From positions 25,464-89,463 of the forward strand of contig JANOZM010000019.1 of assembly GCA_031429355.1 (NCBI GenBank): a stretch of DNA of 64,000 nucleotides. The letters are read 5' to 3'. The position numbers and the translations under genes were made by a program. Origin of the DNA: JANOZM01 sp031429355. GTDB lineage: Bacteria; Pseudomonadota; Gammaproteobacteria; Burkholderiales; Burkholderiaceae_E. Positions 1 through 8,423 of this stretch are shown piece by piece. The notes beneath the pieces are model-generated. The model made no database searches. It was given only the letters and a program-made list of their open reading frames with translations, and was not told the DNA's origin. Numbering within the stretch: position 1 is the stretch's first letter; the number at the start of each line of letters is the position of its first letter.

Positions 1-1
1 T

Positions 2-493
2 GTTTGGGGTTATCAGTTTAAGCCGGTCAGTTTTTGGTTTTGTCACGCTTCCAGTGGTCAGTTGGTTGCCGTTATTGCAGAAGTAAAAAACACCTTTGGC
101 GAGCAACATTTATACTTGCTGCGAAACCCTGAACTAAATACCGAAATAAAGTGGGGTACTTTGCTAAACGCTAGCAAAAACTTCCATGTCTCTCCGTTTT
201 TCAAAGTTGAGGGGCGCTACGAATTTAGGTTTTTCAATCGATCCGATCGATCGGTTGCGCGAGTCGATTATTTTATTAACGACACAATCGCTTTACAAAC
301 TAGCCTTAGTGGGCAGCATCAAAGTATTAACAAAAAAAGCGCCTTAAAAGCGCTGCTATCGTACCCAGCATTTAGTTTGGGTGTGGTCGCCCGAATTCAT
401 TGGCATGCCCTACGCTTATGGGCCCAAAAGAGAATTCCTTTTATTACAAAACCAAGTCCTCCAAAGACACTTATCACGTACGGTGAACCATGA
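2..493 (+). CDS. DUF1365 domain-containing protein, 5'-truncated by window edge
   Basis: The frame is open from base 2, so the gene begins before the window; only the C-terminal 163 or so residues are visible. The segments FKPVSFWFCH, AEVKNTFGE and KNFHVSPFF are hallmarks of the DUF1365 family, small proteins of unknown biochemistry almost always encoded directly before a cyclopropane-fatty-acyl-phospholipid synthase homologue. That is the case here: the TGA stop overlaps the ATG of the next gene (ATGA), which implies translational coupling. The TTG at 62 is not the real start because the conserved family sequence continues upstream of it. A role in membrane fatty-acid modification is inferred from context only. 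Confidence 0.85.
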   Translation, partial: VWGYQFKPVSFWFCHASSGQLVAVIAEVKNTFGEQHLYLLRNPELNTEIKWGTLLNASKNFHVSPFFKVEGRYEFRFFNRSDRSVARVDYFINDTIALQTSLSGQHQSINKKSALKALLSYPAFSLGVVARIHWHALRLWAQKRIPFITKPSPPKTLITYGEP

Positions 494-1869
494 AATCCTC
501 AAGCACGGCGCTGGCCTCCAGCGCCCCTTTTACAAACAATCCGACGTTTCAACCAAACGATTCTGCAAACGACGCCACCTCTGATCAGACGCTTGGCAAA
601 ACCAGTTCAGTAGTATCAGATGCGGTTTCCATTAATGCACCCACTTCAATGATTGGTTCATCGACAGAAACCATTCCGGCCGCAGGTAAGATGGCTTTGC
701 GATTTCTAAAAAAAATCTCTCTCGGTTCTTTGCGGTTAGTTACGCCGGGTGGGCAAACATTTAGTTTTGGCAGCTCGACTCAAACTGGCGACCAGGCGCA
801 TCACGCTCACGTTCAGTTAAGCAATTGGAATTTATGCTCAGCGATTTTAAAGAGCGGTGATATTGGCTTTGCTGAGGGCTATATGGACGGTGACTGGAAA
901 ACCGAAGACTTAGCCGAATTGCTCAAATTAATCATCGCTAACCGCAACCAACTAGAAAGTATTGTTTACGGCTCTTGGTGGGGTCAACTGACTTATCGGG
1001 TCCGTCATTGGTTTAACCGCAATACCAAAGCACAAGCTAAGAAGAACATCCACGCGCATTACGATTTAGGCAACGAGTTTTACAAACTTTGGCTCGATCA
1101 AAGCATGACCTACTCTAGCGCGTTGTTCGCCGGCAAGCCCAACCTCACTTTAGAGCAAGCGCAGCAGGCCAAATACGACCGCGCACTTTCAGAGCTGCAA
1201 TTACAACGACCATCGAATGTTTTAGAGGTTGGTTGTGGTTGGGGCGGTATGGCCCAAACGGCGGCTCAAGCGGGTCACCAAATTACGGGTCTTACCCTGT
1301 CGAGCGAACAGCTCGAATGGGCCGAAAAACGCTTGCAGGTTTTAGGTAAAGAAAAACAAACGCACTTTTTGCTGCAAGACTATCGCGATACCGACGGACA
1401 ATTTGACGGCATTGTTTCGATTGAAATGTTCGAAGCGGTCGGTGAACAGTACTGGCAAAGCTACTTCGAGTGCCTTCAACGCAATTTGAAACCCGGCGCG
1501 CGCGCTTGCATACAAAGCATTACGATTGCCGACGAGTTATTCGAACGCTATCGAAGCAGTACGGATTTTATTCAACAATATATATTTCCAGGCGGAATGC
1601 TGCCGAGCCCAAGCAAATTTAAAGCGCTTGCGACAGCCCACGGCTTTATTGTCGAGAAAACCTTCGCTTTCGGCTACGACTATGCACAAACTTTAAAGTT
1701 ATGGCGTCAGGATTTTATGCAACGACTCGACGAAGTAAAACAACTGGGCTTTGATGATCGATTCAACAAAACCTGGGAATTTTACTTAGCGTATTGCGAA
1801 GCGGCATTTGCAAAAAACAATACCGATGTGATGCAGTTTACATTGCACAAACCAGTGGTTAATAAATGA
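490..1869 (+). CDS. cfa: Cyclopropane-fatty-acyl-phospholipid synthase family methyltransferase
   Basis: SAM-dependent methyltransferase of the CFA synthase family (459 aa), acting on unsaturated acyl chains of membrane phospholipids. Seen: the family motif HAHYDLGNEFYKLWLD at about residues 189-204, the SAM-binding glycine motif LEVGCGWGG at about 244-252, and FDGIVSIEMFEAVGE, which includes the conserved glutamate region. The first 65 or so residues are a Ser/Thr/Ala-rich low-complexity extension with no clear membrane segment. It overlaps the genes before and after by 4 bp each. Because the DUF1365 partner is present, it may belong to the CFA-like group that methylates fatty acids in other ways (for example UfaM-type enzymes) rather than being classical Cfa; sequence alone does not decide. 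Confidence 0.88.
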   Translation: MKSSSTALASSAPFTNNPTFQPNDSANDATSDQTLGKTSSVVSDAVSINAPTSMIGSSTETIPAAGKMALRFLKKISLGSLRLVTPGGQTFSFGSSTQTGDQAHHAHVQLSNWNLCSAILKSGDIGFAEGYMDGDWKTEDLAELLKLIIANRNQLESIVYGSWWGQLTYRVRHWFNRNTKAQAKKNIHAHYDLGNEFYKLWLDQSMTYSSALFAGKPNLTLEQAQQAKYDRALSELQLQRPSNVLEVGCGWGGMAQTAAQAGHQITGLTLSSEQLEWAEKRLQVLGKEKQTHFLLQDYRDTDGQFDGIVSIEMFEAVGEQYWQSYFECLQRNLKPGARACIQSITIADELFERYRSSTDFIQQYIFPGGMLPSPSKFKALATAHGFIVEKTFAFGYDYAQTLKLWRQDFMQRLDEVKQLGFDDRFNKTWEFYLAYCEAAFAKNNTDVMQFTLHKPVVNK

Positions 1870-2552
1870 ATATAGTCTCCCAACGATTCAAAGTACCACT
1901 ACCGCGAAAGCTCTGTGCGGTAGCTTGTCTATCGGTTGCATTTTTCGTATTCTCCGGCACGACAACGCCTTCACAAGCATTAGCGCAAAGTAAAAACCTA
2001 GCGGCCAGTAGTGTTCCCGATAGTCGTTTACTAGGTAGCGGAACTTTACGTTGGCTCGCATTTAAGGTTTACGAGGCACGTCTTTACGCACCAATCGAAT
2101 TAGTCAGCGCAAAAAATTGGCAGCAAGTGCCACTGGCATTGCAACTCACCTATGCGCGGTCGATAAAAGGCGAGCAAATCGCCCAAACCAGTGCCGACGA
2201 AATGAGCCGCATAGGTACCGGCGATTCAGCAAAAATTGCAGCGTGGACTGTTGCAATGAAACAGCTGTTCCCCGATGTGAAAGAAGGCGACCAAATTGTC
2301 GGTGTGTACAAACCGAATCAAAGCGTGGCGTTTTTTCTTAACGGAAAACCACTCACCATTACTTCCGGCACAAGTACAACAAATCTAGGCGCTTTGAGCG
2401 ACCCCAATTTTGGCAAAGCATTTTTTGCAATTTGGTTAGATACCAAAACGCGAGATCAAGGTTTACGAAAAGCACTGTTGGGTCAACTAGCCGACGAGTC
2501 GAACTCAGGCGGCTCTTACAACAATTTGAATTCACCGGCGTCTGCGAACTAA
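1866..2552 (+). CDS. Chalcone isomerase-like family protein, exported
   Basis: 228 aa with an N-terminal signal peptide (hydrophobic stretch about residues 16-38, ending in a QALAQ cleavage-like site). The mature part starts with the chalcone isomerase-like pattern LLGSGTLRWLAFKVYEARLYA, and contains GDQIVGVY and a SDPNFGKAFFAIWLD segment, typical of the bacterial periplasmic members of this fold. These are not expected to make flavonoids; a fatty-acid-binding or lipid role is a reasonable inference from the fold family and the operon. The ATG overlaps the stop of the cfa-like gene (ATGA), so it is probably translated from the same message. Confidence 0.8.
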   Translation: MNIVSQRFKVPLPRKLCAVACLSVAFFVFSGTTTPSQALAQSKNLAASSVPDSRLLGSGTLRWLAFKVYEARLYAPIELVSAKNWQQVPLALQLTYARSIKGEQIAQTSADEMSRIGTGDSAKIAAWTVAMKQLFPDVKEGDQIVGVYKPNQSVAFFLNGKPLTITSGTSTTNLGALSDPNFGKAFFAIWLDTKTRDQGLRKALLGQLADESNSGGSYNNLNSPASAN

Positions 2553-2553
2553 G

Positions 2554-3915
2554 GTGAGCGACTCTTCAAACATTAAACCGGAACCTTACGCAAATACACA
2601 ACTAGTAGGCTATGGCTTGCTGCGTATGCCGCTAGCATTGATTGAATTACCACTATTTTTGTTTTTACCAAGTTTGTACGCGGGCACCCATGGCATGTCG
2701 CTAACGGTACTTTCCTTGGTACTTTTTGCCACTCGTTTTGTCGACGCGTTTATCGACCCGATAGTAGGCAGTTTGGTTGCAAAAAAACGCGATTCTTGGG
2801 GCTACCTGCGTTGGATTTTATGCGCCGCTCCAGTAATCGGTTTGGGGTTTATCGTGTTACTTAGCCCACGGCCTAATTCGGTGTCGTTACTAACCTCATT
2901 AATTGCTGGTTCAGTGCTAACGTTTTTAGCTTACAGCGTAATCTCCATCGCTTATCAAGCGTGGGGTGCGGACATCAGTCGTAACGACCAAGAAGCCACA
3001 AAAATTGTTGGCGTGCGCGAAATTTTTGGTTTAGTTGGGGTTGTTCTGGCCTCGTCTTTGTTGCGCGTTGAGACAATTCAATATTTACTAATGTTCTTTT
3101 GCGTGTTGCTGGTTATTGCGGGTGTTGGGTTGCGTTGGGTACCAAAGCCGGTAGTCGCAACAGACAAACCGGCATTAAATTCAACAGGGTCTACGCAAGC
3201 CTCATCGACCCAAGTTTTGGCAGCCGATAATTTAAGTGCTGCAAATGCAATTAACAACAATACCCCGGAAAAAAACGGCGTAATCGCTCAACTAACCCAA
3301 CTGCGCACCGACCAACGCTTTTGGCGACTAATGTCGGTGTTTTTGATTAATGGTATAGCCACCGCTATTCCAGCTACCTTGGTTTTGTTTTTTATCGAAG
3401 ATGTTATTGGCGCAAAAGCAAAGATTCCAATGTATTTGCTGGCCTACTTTCTATCGGGGGCCATCGGTATGCCCGCGTGGGTTTGGGCGTGTAAACGTTT
3501 AGGGCTAGAGGCCACTTGGCTATTGGGCATGATTTTTTCAGTGTTAGCGTTTGCTTGGACCGTTGGCTTGGGTCCGGGCGATCAAATTCAGTTTTTGGTT
3601 GTTTGCATTGTTACTGGGTTAGCACTAGGTGCAGATCTTGCACTACCGCCTGCAATACTTGCATCGGTCATTAAAGCAGCGGGCAAATCGCAATCGGCCG
3701 AAGCCAGTTATTTTGGTGTCTGGAGTTTTGCCATTAAGTTAAATTTAGCGCTAGCGGCAGCCATTAGTTTGCCACTGGTGCAATGGGGTGGCTATCAACC
3801 GGGTAACCGAATAGACACGCTAGCATTAAGCATGGTGTACGCCGCTTTGCCCTGCGCACTAAAGTTATTGGCCGGCATGTTGCTATGGTTACGCCCTATC
3901 GTGCGCCTTTCTTAG
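2554..3915 (+). CDS. MFS transporter, GPH (sugar:cation symporter)-like family
   Basis: 453 aa, about 12 hydrophobic segments with a hydrophilic Ser/Thr/Asn-rich central loop at about residues 208-248. The loop after the second segment reads RFVDAFIDPIVGSLVAKK, the signature of the MFS_2/GPH group (melibiose carrier-like), which moves solutes across the inner membrane with a cation. The substrate is not evident. GTG start one base after the preceding stop. The operon context suggests a lipid-related or envelope-related solute, but this is inference. Confidence 0.8.
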   Translation: MSDSSNIKPEPYANTQLVGYGLLRMPLALIELPLFLFLPSLYAGTHGMSLTVLSLVLFATRFVDAFIDPIVGSLVAKKRDSWGYLRWILCAAPVIGLGFIVLLSPRPNSVSLLTSLIAGSVLTFLAYSVISIAYQAWGADISRNDQEATKIVGVREIFGLVGVVLASSLLRVETIQYLLMFFCVLLVIAGVGLRWVPKPVVATDKPALNSTGSTQASSTQVLAADNLSAANAINNNTPEKNGVIAQLTQLRTDQRFWRLMSVFLINGIATAIPATLVLFFIEDVIGAKAKIPMYLLAYFLSGAIGMPAWVWACKRLGLEATWLLGMIFSVLAFAWTVGLGPGDQIQFLVVCIVTGLALGADLALPPAILASVIKAAGKSQSAEASYFGVWSFAIKLNLALAAAISLPLVQWGGYQPGNRIDTLALSMVYAALPCALKLLAGMLLWLRPIVRLS

Positions 3916-3949
3916 TCCAGACAATTTTAATTTTTTCAATCGAGTCCAA

Positions 3950-4546
3950 ATGAAGTCTCTATCTACACGTCCCGCATTTTTTATAAGATTCCTTTCAAGC
4001 GCCTTGTCTTACTTGCATTCAATGTTAAAAGCCACCGCGATTGGTCTTTGCGCCTTATTGGTATCAAGCTGTGCAAGCGTCACGCCGGATACCTACAAAG
4101 CCGAAAAACCCACTTTGGTTTTAGAAAATTATTTCAACGGCATTGTAGATGGCTGGGGTATGTTTCAGGACCGATCAGGTCAAGTCATCAAACGCTTTAC
4201 CGTTGTGATGCGTTGCACTTGGACCGGCGATACCGGCGTCTTGGACGAAGACTTTACCTATTCTGACGGCACAAAAGAAAAACGTATTTGGACAATCAAG
4301 CGTTTAGGCAACAACCGCTACATTGGAACTGCAAGTGATGTCGTTGGACAAGCCGATGGTCAGGCCAGTGGCAATGCTCTGCAATGGAACTACACCCTTG
4401 CTCTCAAGGTGGGTGAAAAAACCTACGACGTAAAAATGAATGACTGGATGTATTTAGTAGACGAAAAGGTTTTGATTAATCGCGCTGCAATGAGCAAATT
4501 TGGCGTACATTTGGGCGACGTCACCCTTTCATTTACAAAGCGTTAA
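3950..4546 (+). CDS. DUF3833 family lipoprotein
   Basis: 198 aa. Contains a lipobox (LLVSSC) with the lipidated Cys at about residue 41 counted from this start, followed by the DUF3833 core (LENYFNGIVDGWGMFQDRSG, RFTVVMRCTWTG, DEDFTYSDG). A second ATG at 4022 would give a more usual short signal peptide (MLKATAIGLCALLVSSC), so the true start may be 4022. DUF3833 proteins recur in operons with cfa-like and DUF1365 genes; their function is unknown. It lies 34 bp after the transporter and 2 bp before the SDR gene. Confidence 0.85.
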   Translation: MKSLSTRPAFFIRFLSSALSYLHSMLKATAIGLCALLVSSCASVTPDTYKAEKPTLVLENYFNGIVDGWGMFQDRSGQVIKRFTVVMRCTWTGDTGVLDEDFTYSDGTKEKRIWTIKRLGNNRYIGTASDVVGQADGQASGNALQWNYTLALKVGEKTYDVKMNDWMYLVDEKVLINRAAMSKFGVHLGDVTLSFTKR

Positions 4547-4548
4547 TT

Positions 4549-5328
4549 TTGAATCCTCCTATTATTAATTGGCGTGATAAACGCGTTTGGTTGGTGGGTG
4601 CCTCTAGCGGCATTGGTGCTGCTATGGCGATCGAGTTGCAGCGCTTAGGCGCTAAGGTGGCGTTGTCGGCGCGCCGCGCCGAAGCATTAACTGCGCTTGA
4701 CCGATCTGCCAGCGGAAGTTCAATCAAACCCATGGTGCTGCCACTAGACGTTACCGACCCCAACGCCTGTGACTTAGCACTTAAGCAAATTGTGGCCCAA
4801 TGGGGCGGCATTGATGTTGTTGTTTGGTTGGCTGGCACGTACTCGCCAATGCGTGCACAACAATTTGATGCGGCGTTGGCCGCCAAAGTGCTGCGGGTTA
4901 ATTACGAATCTTTGTTATACGGTCTCGGGTCTATTATTCCGGCTATGCGCGCGCAGGCAAGTGGCACCATTGCTTTAGTTTCAAGCGTCGCTGGCTACGG
5001 AGGATTACCCAAGTCTATTGCCTACGGCCCAACAAAATCGGCAATGATCAATTTGGCCGAAACCTTGTATATGGATTTACGCCCCGAAGGTATTGGTGTT
5101 GTGTTAATTTCACCCGGTTTCGTAGATACGCCTTTGACCAAACAAAATGAATTTAAAATGCCCGCGTTAATAACAACCGAACAAGCCGCGCAAGAAATTT
5201 TACGTGGGCTTGAAAAAGGTCAATTCGAAATTGCGTTTCCAAAACGCTTTACGAACTGGCTGCGCTTTTTACGGCTGATGCCATACGGTATTTATTTTCG
5301 CATCGTTAGTCGGTTCACAGGTCTTTAA
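4549..5328 (+). CDS. Short-chain dehydrogenase/reductase
   Basis: Classical SDR of 259 aa. Rossmann cofactor motif GASSGIG at about residues 17-23, the WLAG segment that corresponds to NNAG at about 91-94, the catalytic Ser of the VSSVAGYG region and YGPTK (Tyr/Lys of the YxxxK motif) at about 159-163. It would catalyse an NAD(P)-dependent oxidoreduction; the substrate is unknown, perhaps a fatty-acyl or lipid intermediate given the operon. The start is TTG two bases after the DUF3833 stop; the N-terminal sequence MNPPIINWRDKRVWLVGAS fits the family start. The following gene begins four bases after its stop. Confidence 0.87.
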   Translation: MNPPIINWRDKRVWLVGASSGIGAAMAIELQRLGAKVALSARRAEALTALDRSASGSSIKPMVLPLDVTDPNACDLALKQIVAQWGGIDVVVWLAGTYSPMRAQQFDAALAAKVLRVNYESLLYGLGSIIPAMRAQASGTIALVSSVAGYGGLPKSIAYGPTKSAMINLAETLYMDLRPEGIGVVLISPGFVDTPLTKQNEFKMPALITTEQAAQEILRGLEKGQFEIAFPKRFTNWLRFLRLMPYGIYFRIVSRFTGL

Positions 5329-5332
5329 AGCA

Positions 5333-5776
5333 ATGCATAGCGCAACCAATCAATACAAACCGCCATTACAAAAAGCAATTGGCTACTTTGAAAATTTATC
5401 GGTAGACGATGTAAAACGCATGGCCACTTTTTACACGGAAGACGCTTACTTCAAAGACCCATTTAACGAAGTTACTGGTGTTCAAGCAATTACCAAAATT
5501 TTTGATCACATGTTTGTCAAAGTAAAAGCACCGCGCTTCGTCATCGTATCGGTCATTGAAGGTGAAAACGAAGCTTTTTTAAGTTGGGATTTTTTCTTAA
5601 CCTTTAAAGGCGAAACCGAGCCGCGAAAAATTCATGGCGCAACACATCTCAAGTTTGCTGCCGATGGGCGCATTGCATCCCATCGCGATTATTGGGATGC
5701 CGCAGAAGAGCTTTACGAAAAGCTGCCATTAGTTGGCAGTATCATGCGGTTCTTAAAGAATCAGGCAAACAAGTAA
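5333..5776 (+). CDS. SnoaL/NTF2-like domain protein
   Basis: 147 aa, single NTF2-like cone-shaped fold of the SnoaL type: FENLSVDDVKRMATFYTED, YFKDPFNEVTGVQAI and the C-terminal HRDYWDAAEELYEKLP are diagnostic. Such proteins bind small hydrophobic ligands or act as isomerases/hydrolases, but a given member's activity cannot be read from sequence. No signal peptide, so cytoplasmic. It is packed between the SDR and the DUF599 gene (4 and 2 bp gaps), an arrangement shared with other proteobacterial cfa/DUF1365/DUF3833 operons. Confidence 0.82.
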   Translation: MHSATNQYKPPLQKAIGYFENLSVDDVKRMATFYTEDAYFKDPFNEVTGVQAITKIFDHMFVKVKAPRFVIVSVIEGENEAFLSWDFFLTFKGETEPRKIHGATHLKFAADGRIASHRDYWDAAEELYEKLPLVGSIMRFLKNQANK

Positions 5777-5778
5777 AC

Positions 5779-6495
5779 GTGAATTATTTCAACACCGTTT
5801 TAAGTTGGTTAACTTGGCAAGACTGGACAGCGCTGACTTGGTTCTTTATTGCTTGGGTTGGCTACGCTTGGTTCGCCAAGAAAAAATCGACCGAGAAACA
5901 CTCGCTGTTAGTTTTAACTAATCGCGAGAGACGAAACTGGATGCTAGCCTCGATAAAACGCGACAATCGCGTAATAGACGGCGTAGTCGTACAAAGCTTA
6001 GTGGGCAGCCCCAGTTTTTTTGCTTCCACGACCATTTTGATTATTGGTGGTTTGTTGGCTCTTTTGGGCACCACCGATAAAGCATCCGAATTTGTAAAAG
6101 AAATTCCTTTCGCAGTTCGCACGTCCGCATTGTTGTTCGATTTAAAGTTGTTTTTAATGCTCGGTATTTTTGTTTACGCGTTCTTTAGGTTTACGTGGAG
6201 CCAGCGTTTGTATTCTTTTGGTGCTTTATTGGTCGGTGCAGCGCCCGAGTGCCATTCGTTTACTACCGATGAATCACGAGAGGCTTGGGCAGACCGTGCG
6301 GGCAAAGTGATGGCAATGGCTGCCGAAACGTTTAACGATGGCTTACGCGCCTATTATTTAGCGTTTGCGGCCATCGGCTGGTTTGTGTCCCCAATTGCGT
6401 TTGGATTAGCTACCGCTGGCGTATTGGTCATTTTGTACCGACGCGAGTTTAAGTCGGACGTCTTGGCAATATTAGCCAGCGATCAGAAAAATTGA
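5779..6495 (+). CDS. DUF599 family membrane protein
   Basis: 238 aa. The GTG at 5779, two bases after the preceding stop, is preferred over in-frame codons inside the upstream gene because it gives MNYFNTVLSWLTWQDW, a normal DUF599 beginning. At least four membrane segments: about residues 16-32, 78-97, 110-135 and a C-terminal pair at about 188-225. Family features include RRNWMLASIKRDNRVIDG and LYSFGALLVGAAP. The function of DUF599 is unknown. It is the last gene of the lipid-modification operon; the next gene lies 71 bp downstream. Confidence 0.8.
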   Translation: MNYFNTVLSWLTWQDWTALTWFFIAWVGYAWFAKKKSTEKHSLLVLTNRERRNWMLASIKRDNRVIDGVVVQSLVGSPSFFASTTILIIGGLLALLGTTDKASEFVKEIPFAVRTSALLFDLKLFLMLGIFVYAFFRFTWSQRLYSFGALLVGAAPECHSFTTDESREAWADRAGKVMAMAAETFNDGLRAYYLAFAAIGWFVSPIAFGLATAGVLVILYRREFKSDVLAILASDQKN

Positions 6496-6566
6496 TCGTC
6501 TTGTTATGCGACATATCATCGATTGATAACCCACCGTTCACAATCTGTCGTTAGAATAAAAGTGAA

Positions 6567-7493
6567 ATGCAAAATATGACTAACTCAGAAATGGCCCCAG
6601 TGACCAATCCCACGAAAACCTCTCCCATGCTGTATCCGGAACTTTTCAAGGCACTCGAATCAGTTCGTTGGAATATGGACAAAGATATTCCTTGGGATAG
6701 TTTTGATGCCTCGCTTCTTACCGACGAACAAGCGCAAACAATTCGCTTAAATGCAATTACCGAATGGTCCGCATTGCCAGCAACAGAAATGTTCTTGCGC
6801 GACAATCGTCACGACAGCGATTTTTCGGCGTTTATGTCAGTTTGGTTTTTTGAAGAGCAAAAGCATTCATTGGTGTTGATGGAATATTTACGGCGCTTTC
6901 GGCCCGACTTAGTACCCACAGAACAAGAACTACACGCTGTGCGATTTGAGTTTGACCCGGCCCCGGCCCTTGACACTTTGATGATGCACTTTTGCGGCGA
7001 AATTCGATTAAACCATTGGTATCGCCGCGCCTCAGAATGGCATACCGAGCCAGTCATCAAAGCCATTTACGAACATATTTCACGCGATGAAGCACGCCAC
7101 GGTGGTGCCTATTTGCGCTACATGAAAAAAGCCATTGACGATGTTGGCGATGTAGCGCGCGCTTCGTTCGCAAAAGTAGGTGTGTTAATGGCCAGCGCCA
7201 AACGATCGAGCAAGGCGCTGCACCCGACTAATTTGCATGTCAACAAATCATTGTTTCCAAACGACACCGTACAAAGTCGCTTGCCGGACCCATCGTGGTT
7301 AGAGCGTTGGTTAGATCACCAAATTCGATTTGACGAACAATGGGAAACCAAAGTCATTGACCGTATTTTGCACAACATGTCTTTGTTGATGGAACACAGC
7401 TTTAAAACGGTGCAAGATTTAAATCGGTATCGCAAAGAGTTGAATAAGGCGGTGGCTAGTGCCAGCGAAGGTGCGACTAACGCAGTAAGTTAG
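6567..7493 (+). CDS. Ferritin-like diiron protein (acyl-ACP desaturase / AurF-like fold)
   Basis: 308 aa, all-helical. Two ExxH-type iron ligand motifs are visible: EEQKH at about residues 96-100 and DEARH at about 175-179, with upstream Glu in TEWSALPATE at about 71-80 and GEIRLNHWYRRASE at about 143-156, completing a four-helix diiron site. This resembles acyl-ACP desaturases and the diiron oxygenase superfamily. Oxidation or desaturation of an acyl substrate is plausible next to the lipid operon, but the reaction is not determined. No signal peptide. It converges on the SPOR-like gene; no terminator hairpin was seen between them. Confidence 0.75.
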   Translation: MQNMTNSEMAPVTNPTKTSPMLYPELFKALESVRWNMDKDIPWDSFDASLLTDEQAQTIRLNAITEWSALPATEMFLRDNRHDSDFSAFMSVWFFEEQKHSLVLMEYLRRFRPDLVPTEQELHAVRFEFDPAPALDTLMMHFCGEIRLNHWYRRASEWHTEPVIKAIYEHISRDEARHGGAYLRYMKKAIDDVGDVARASFAKVGVLMASAKRSSKALHPTNLHVNKSLFPNDTVQSRLPDPSWLERWLDHQIRFDEQWETKVIDRILHNMSLLMEHSFKTVQDLNRYRKELNKAVASASEGATNAVS

Positions 7494-7576
7494 TCTGCAA
7501 AAAACAATGGTCGAAATTAGTCAATGTATTCGGTTGCAATTGCACAGACGCAAGGAATTGAGCCGAGGCTGCCGTA

Positions 7577-8227
7577 TTATTTCTGGGGACAAGCCCGCAC
7601 TGGCAACTGCAACAACAACTGCCGAGTCGCCTCAACTTTGGCTTTGGGAACATCCGCAATGCGAACACCAGCCTTCGGCGGGTTTGGCCGAGGCACAATG
7701 TTAATGTCGTCTGCACCGCGCATTTTCAAACTACCCGCCAAAGTCTCGGCACTTTCTTTATTATTAAATATCCCTAACGAAACGGCGTTCTTTAACGGCC
7801 CTTCAAGAATTGAATAGGTTTCGCGCACCCCCGACAAATTACGCAATTGCTGTTCACGTCGCTGCGCTTCGCGAAGCGATGAGTGCACACTGGTCATCAC
7901 CATATAGGCAATACCATCATCAATTTGGGTGGCTTCCACTTTTAGCTCGCGATCTGCGCGGGCGATATTGAGTTGTAGCGCTTCGGCCTCGGCGGCGGTC
8001 AACGGACCAACGTCGAAGCACTCGGTCGGTGGCGGGGCCGGCGGCGGCAAGGTGGATGCAGTGTTGCCCGCCGCATCCAACGAAACGGGCGTAGCAATAG
8101 TTGGGGCGAGTTGCTTTTTCATGCGCTGGGGTTCGGGCGCATCTTCTAGCAAGTTGGGCGTCCACCCTTGTAGCTGGGTAAAAAGCAAAACGTTTAGACC
8201 CAGCAAAATAAATAAAAACGGTCTCAT
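7577..8227 (-). CDS. SPOR domain-like protein, membrane-anchored
   Basis: 216 aa. Residues 3-20 form an N-terminal membrane anchor, followed by a Pro-rich linker (LPPPAPPPTE) and a compact region with SPOR-like features (GPLTAAEAEAL, YMVMTSVHSSLREAQRREQQLRNL, VSLGIFNNKESAETLAGSL). In many Burkholderiales a protein of this design sits just after birA-coaX; here those genes are about 9 kb away. A peptidoglycan or septal role is inferred from the domain only. It is transcribed divergently from the ABC importer, with a 196 bp intergenic region holding both promoters. Confidence 0.68.
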   Translation of the reverse strand: MRPFLFILLGLNVLLFTQLQGWTPNLLEDAPEPQRMKKQLAPTIATPVSLDAAGNTASTLPPPAPPPTECFDVGPLTAAEAEALQLNIARADRELKVEATQIDDGIAYMVMTSVHSSLREAQRREQQLRNLSGVRETYSILEGPLKNAVSLGIFNNKESAETLAGSLKMRGADDINIVPRPNPPKAGVRIADVPKAKVEATRQLLLQLPVRACPQK

Positions 8228-8423
8228 GAAAACTTTACGGTTACTTTGATGGCTAAATTAGTTGCTGAGTATTTCTACTTACAATTGAATAACTCAATGA
8301 TACCTTTTTCGACGCCGCGCGTTAAGACAGTGGCCTGTAGCTGTATTGCGCAGTAATTTAGCAAAACAGCGCAGTCGTGCCTTTATGCTGTACAGTCTTA
8401 AAAACTTTCTTGGAGATTTGTTT

